From Archangium lipolyticum (GTDB taxonomy: Bacteria > Myxococcota > Myxococcia > Myxococcales > Myxococcaceae), in assembly GCF_024623785.1 (NCBI RefSeq), contig NZ_JANKBZ010000010.1:248001-312000 (forward strand): a stretch of 64,000 nt of DNA, given 5' to 3'. The translations under genes were made by a program, and so were the position numbers. Position 1 is the stretch's first letter, and each line of letters begins with the position of its first letter. This document shows positions 60,992-64,000 of this stretch, in pieces. The notes beneath the pieces were generated by a model, which did not search any database, was not told the origin of the DNA, and worked only from the letters and a program-made list of their open reading frames with translations.

Positions 60992-61387
60992 TCAGGCGCG
61001 GTGGCGCACCTTCGAGTCGAGGCTGAGGGGGCCCGCGCCGATGAGCAGGGCCGCGAACATCACCGCGAAGTAGAGCAGCGCCAGCTCCATGCGCGCGAAC
61101 GGATCCGCCCGATGGCGGTAGAGCGCCACCACCATGGTGAAGGTGGCGAAGGCCGCCGCCGGCCGGGTGAAGAGTCCCACCGCCACCAGCAGGCCGCCCA
61201 CCAGCTCCGCCAGGGCCGCACACCAGGCGAAGAAGGTGGGGTAGGGGAAGCCGAGCGCCGCGACGCCCCTGGCGAACTGATCCACGCCTCCCGTCACCTT
61301 CGGAAGCCCATGGAGCAGGGCCAGCGTCAAGCCGAACACCACCCGCACCGCCGTCCAGCCCACCACGGCTCCTCGCGAGCCCATCAT
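60992..61387 (-). CDS. DoxX-family membrane protein
   Basis: The 131-residue protein has four transmembrane segments (VRVVFGLTLALLHGLPKVTG, ALAELVGGLLVAVGLFT, FATFTMVVALYRHR, LLYFAVMFAALLIGAGPLSL). DoxX-type quinone-related fold. Its start overlaps the stop of the NtrC-type regulator gene (ATGA), so it is co-transcribed. Confidence 0.88.
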   Translation of the reverse strand: MMGSRGAVVGWTAVRVVFGLTLALLHGLPKVTGGVDQFARGVAALGFPYPTFFAWCAALAELVGGLLVAVGLFTRPAAAFATFTMVVALYRHRADPFARMELALLYFAVMFAALLIGAGPLSLDSKVRHRA

Positions 61388-62886
61388 GATTCACTCCCTC
61401 CGGGGGTCGAGTCCTTCTCCGCGCCACGGCGGATGCCCAGTGCCTTCATCTTCTTGTAGAAGTGACCCCGTTCGAGGTCGAGCAATCGCGCCGCCTCGGT
61501 GACGTTGTCCTGCGTATGCGAGAGCGTGTGCAGGATGATCTCCCGCTCGGCGTCCTCCACCTGCTCGCGGAAGGTACGGTCCACGCGGGGCCGGAAGCCG
61601 CTGGCGGGAGCCGCCGGAGCGGGAGCCACCGGCGCCGCGGCGGGAACCGGCGGGGGAGGGGCCCGGGGCGCGGAGGCCGTGGCTCCGGAGGCATCGGCTG
61701 GAGGCGGTGGCGGCACGGTGCCCCTGCCGCGCGGCAACAGCTCGGCGGCCTCGTATCCGGCGACGATGGGGCCCTCGCAGAGGATGGCCAGCCGCTCCAC
61801 CAGGTTGCGCAGCTCCCGCACGTTGCCCGGGTAGTCGTAGGCGGCCATCACCGCCAGCGCCTCTGGAGACAGCGACAGCGGCCGGCGCCCGTTGCGCGCG
61901 CACGCCTCCTTCAGGAAGGCGTCGATCAGCGAGGGCAGGTCCTCCCGCCGCTCGCGCAGGGGGGGCGAGTGAATCTGCACCACGTTGATGCGGTAGTAGA
62001 GGTCCTCGCGGAACCGCCCCGCTTCGATCTCCTTCTCCAGGTTCTTGTTCGTCGCGGCGATGACGCGCACGTCCACCTTGAGGGTCTCCGTGCCGCCCAC
62101 CCGCTCCAGCTCGCCCTCCTGCAGCACGCGCAGCAGCTTGGCCTGCATGGCCTGGGGCATGTCGCCGATCTCATCCAGGAAGAGCGTGCCCTCGTGGGCC
62201 AGCTCGAACTTGCCCCGGCGCACGCTCACCGCGCCGGTGAAGGCCCCCTTCTCGTGGCCGAACAGCTCGCTCTCGATGAGCTCGTGCGGCACCGCCGCGC
62301 AGTTGAGCTTCACGAAGGGCCCGTTCTTGCGCTTCGAGTTCTGGTGCAACGCCCGGGCGATCAGCTCCTTGCCGGTGCCGTTCTCGCCGGTGATGAGCAC
62401 CCGGCCCTCGGAGGGCGCCGTGCGCTGGATGAGCGAGAAGATGCGCTGCATGGCCGGGCCACTGCCCACCATGTCGTAGCGGCCCACCTCCGCGCGCAGC
62501 GCCCGCAGCTCCTCCATGACGGCCTGGTGCTTGAGCGCGTTGCGCAGCGCCACCAGCAGCCGGTCCCGGGCGATGGGCTTCTCCAGGAAGTCCCGCGCGC
62601 CCAGCTGCGTGGCCTTCACCGCCGTGTCGATGGTGCCGTGCCCGGACATCATGATGACGGGCAGCTCCGGCCTGCTCTCCATCAGCCGGCCCAGCACCGT
62701 CAGCCCGTCCATGTCCGGCATCTTCACGTCCATCAACACCACGTCCACCGGGCGCGCGGACACCACGTCCAGGGCCACCTGGCCGCTGGCCGCCAGCTCC
62801 GTGCGGTAGCCCGCCAGCTGCAGCGACGTCTGGAGGGTCAGGAGGATGTTCTTCTCGTCATCGACGATGAGGACGGTGGCGGGCAT
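61384..62886 (-). CDS. Sigma-54-dependent response regulator (NtrC/NtrX family)
   Basis: Start ATG 62886 (MPATVLIVDDEKNILLTLQT); 500 residues. Receiver with Asp in VVLMDVKMPDMDGL. The AAA+ domain has Walker A GENGTGKELIARAL, the sigma-54 contact loop GAFTGA, Walker B GTLFLDEIGDMP and the arginine-finger region RFREDLYYRINVV. After a Pro/Ala linker a Fis-type helix-turn-helix ends NVTEAARLLDLERGHFYKKM KALGI. Activates sigma-54 promoters on phosphorylation. Divergent from the sensor gene at 63010, which is the likely kinase partner. Confidence 0.95.
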   Translation of the reverse strand: MPATVLIVDDEKNILLTLQTSLQLAGYRTELAASGQVALDVVSARPVDVVLMDVKMPDMDGLTVLGRLMESRPELPVIMMSGHGTIDTAVKATQLGARDFLEKPIARDRLLVALRNALKHQAVMEELRALRAEVGRYDMVGSGPAMQRIFSLIQRTAPSEGRVLITGENGTGKELIARALHQNSKRKNGPFVKLNCAAVPHELIESELFGHEKGAFTGAVSVRRGKFELAHEGTLFLDEIGDMPQAMQAKLLRVLQEGELERVGGTETLKVDVRVIAATNKNLEKEIEAGRFREDLYYRINVVQIHSPPLRERREDLPSLIDAFLKEACARNGRRPLSLSPEALAVMAAYDYPGNVRELRNLVERLAILCEGPIVAGYEAAELLPRGRGTVPPPPPADASGATASAPRAPPPPVPAAAPVAPAPAAPASGFRPRVDRTFREQVEDAEREIILHTLSHTQDNVTEAARLLDLERGHFYKKMKALGIRRGAEKDSTPGGSES

Positions 62887-63009
62887 GGGGCGCACCGTTC
62901 CGGAAATCCGTGGGTCATTCAAGGGTCGCGGGAGGTGGGGAACCATCCCACTCGTTCGCCTCCTTGCTTTGTAGCTTCAGTCGATTCCGAACACACTCAT
63001 CCTCTCTTC

Positions 63010-64000
63010 ATGGCGAGCACATCCGACCCGAGGCCCGTGACCCCTGGTGAACACATGCCGCTGGTGCCAGGCGAGACACGGCGGAGGTCGCATAACTGGC
63101 TCACGCCGCTGCTGGACGGATTCCTCTCGGAGCACCTGCGCCGGGCTCCTCCCTCCGAGCTCCTGCGCAACCGGGTGCTGGTCGGCACCAGCGTGTTCGC
63201 CCTGGTGCAGACGTTGCTGTACCTGGTCTCCGAACCCTTCAGGCCCGCCCACGTGCCCATGATGGCCGTGAGCCTGTGCTACGCGACCGTGCTCGTGCTG
63301 GCGCGCAGGGTCACCTCGCTCCTCCTTCCGGGGACGATCCTGTGCGTGACCGCGGCGGTGTGCCTGGTGTCCACCACGTTCATCAGCGGCACCCTTCTGG
63401 GGGGCACCCACGCCACGAGCATGCTGCTCCCCGTCTTCGCGGTGTACATGGTGGGCCCGCGCCTGGGGCTCCTCATCACCGCCTTCGCCTCCATCTGCGT
63501 GGGGCTTGGCCACCCCCTCTACCGCACGTACTTCGGCGGCGACCTCACGCCCCTCTCTCCGGAGGATTTCCACAACGCGCACATCTCCGCGGCCCTCGCC
63601 CTCATGGGAGCGTGGCTGCTGGGGACGCTGCACAGCACCTCGCGCGATGCGGCGCAGGCGGAGCTCGAGCGGACGTTGAGGAGCCTGCGTGAGAGCGAGG
63701 GCAAGCTGCTCAGCGTCATCGAGAGCACCGATGACCTGGTCTGCTCGGTCGACACCCAGAAGCGCATCATCACCGTCAACGCGGCGTTGCGGCGGACCTA
63801 CCTCGCCCATTACGGCCACGAGCTGCTCTGCGGGCAGGACTTCTTCGCCAACATGTCGCCGGGGTTCCATGAGCGCTGGTCCCCGCGGCTGGACAAGGCA
63901 CTCAGCGGGGAACACGTGCGGCTCGAGGATGAATACGAGGTGCGGGACGGAGTCCTCGTGTTGGATGTCTCGCTCAGTCCCATCGTGGGCGCGGAGGGGA
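63010..64000 (+). CDS. Membrane PAS-domain sensor, probably a histidine kinase (partial)
   Basis: Starts at ATG 63010 (MASTSDPRPVTPGEHMPLVP) and runs off the window end (330 residues visible). Residues about 53-210 hold five or six hydrophobic segments (VLVGTSVFALVQTLLYLVSE, PVFAVYMVGPRLGLLITAFA). After a coiled-coil helix (ELERTLRSLRESEGKLLSVI) a PAS domain begins ESTDDLVCSVDTQKRIITVN. The transmitter part is beyond the window. It is divergent from the NtrC-type regulator gene. Confidence 0.8.
   Translation, partial: MASTSDPRPVTPGEHMPLVPGETRRRSHNWLTPLLDGFLSEHLRRAPPSELLRNRVLVGTSVFALVQTLLYLVSEPFRPAHVPMMAVSLCYATVLVLARRVTSLLLPGTILCVTAAVCLVSTTFISGTLLGGTHATSMLLPVFAVYMVGPRLGLLITAFASICVGLGHPLYRTYFGGDLTPLSPEDFHNAHISAALALMGAWLLGTLHSTSRDAAQAELERTLRSLRESEGKLLSVIESTDDLVCSVDTQKRIITVNAALRRTYLAHYGHELLCGQDFFANMSPGFHERWSPRLDKALSGEHVRLEDEYEVRDGVLVLDVSLSPIVGAEG

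Overview
The window is high-GC chromosomal DNA from a delta-proteobacterial predator, most likely a myxobacterium of the Cystobacter/Archangium/Myxococcus side. The case rests on GC-rich third positions throughout, abundant two-component, FHA, GGDEF and PATAN (DUF4388) signalling proteins, OmpA proteins with calcium-type repeats, many lipoproteins, a long acidic RpoD, and a lipoprotein that looks like the SitA outer-membrane-exchange toxin family. No rRNA, CRISPR array or replication origin was seen. One complete tRNA gene is present.

Layout. 1-4.0 kb: the end of a secreted protein; a four-gene operon on the minus strand (Spy-like protein, small His-rich protein, OmpR-type regulator, histidine kinase); cspA; a cupin. 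4.0-9.5 kb: a small integrated element bounded by a 53-bp direct repeat that is the 3' end of a tRNA(CAT) gene. It carries an excisionase-like HTH gene, a uracil-DNA-glycosylase-like gene, two unknown genes, an XRE regulator with an operator region, a retropepsin-like gene, a broken terminase gene and a tyrosine integrase with a zinc-ribbon insertion. 9.6-15.2 kb: an alkyltransferase-like gene and the macromolecular-synthesis cluster rpsU-yqeY-dnaG-rpoD. 15.4-29 kb: HEAT-repeat proteins, two GGDEF proteins, asparaginase, a DsbA-like lipoprotein/DUF4388/truD operon, OmpA-TSP3 with a DUF4398 lipoprotein, a DUF1460 gene and the ribosome hibernation factor. 29-37 kb: a large membrane sensor-like protein with repeated FPFP motifs, a 3-hydroxyisobutyrate-dehydrogenase-type enzyme, a stand-alone divergent EF-Tu behind a terminator hairpin, a TetR regulator and a DEAD-box helicase.

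36.6-40 kb is an accessory pocket: a short SitA-like lipoprotein with no toxin domain, an overlapping immunity-like gene with an RraB domain, an apparently 5'-truncated surface protein and a solitary HNH endonuclease. 40-47 kb is a tight operon in which PBP1A, an FG-GAP protein, a solute-binding protein and an NtrY-like kinase overlap by 4 bp each. 47-53.3 kb: TPR lipoprotein, exonuclease III, an acyl-CoA-dehydrogenase-like protein, GMC oxidoreductase, and glycerophosphodiesterase with a small partner. 53.3-54.2 kb: an IS3 remnant and a possible orphan SitI-type immunity gene. 54.2-58.8 kb: an ABC ATPase with two ABC-2 permeases, each fused to a peptidase-like domain, one with an intact zinc site and one without. 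58.9-64 kb: YkgJ, CBS, an RpoH/SigB-like sigma factor, DoxX, an NtrC-type regulator and the start of a membrane PAS sensor.

Seven copies of a palindromic intergenic repeat are scattered between genes, mostly near gene ends. The most interesting candidates are the tRNA island with its glycosylase-like cargo, the SitA/SitI remnants, the paired permease-peptidase fusions, and the EF-Tu paralogue with a possible transcription-attenuation leader.
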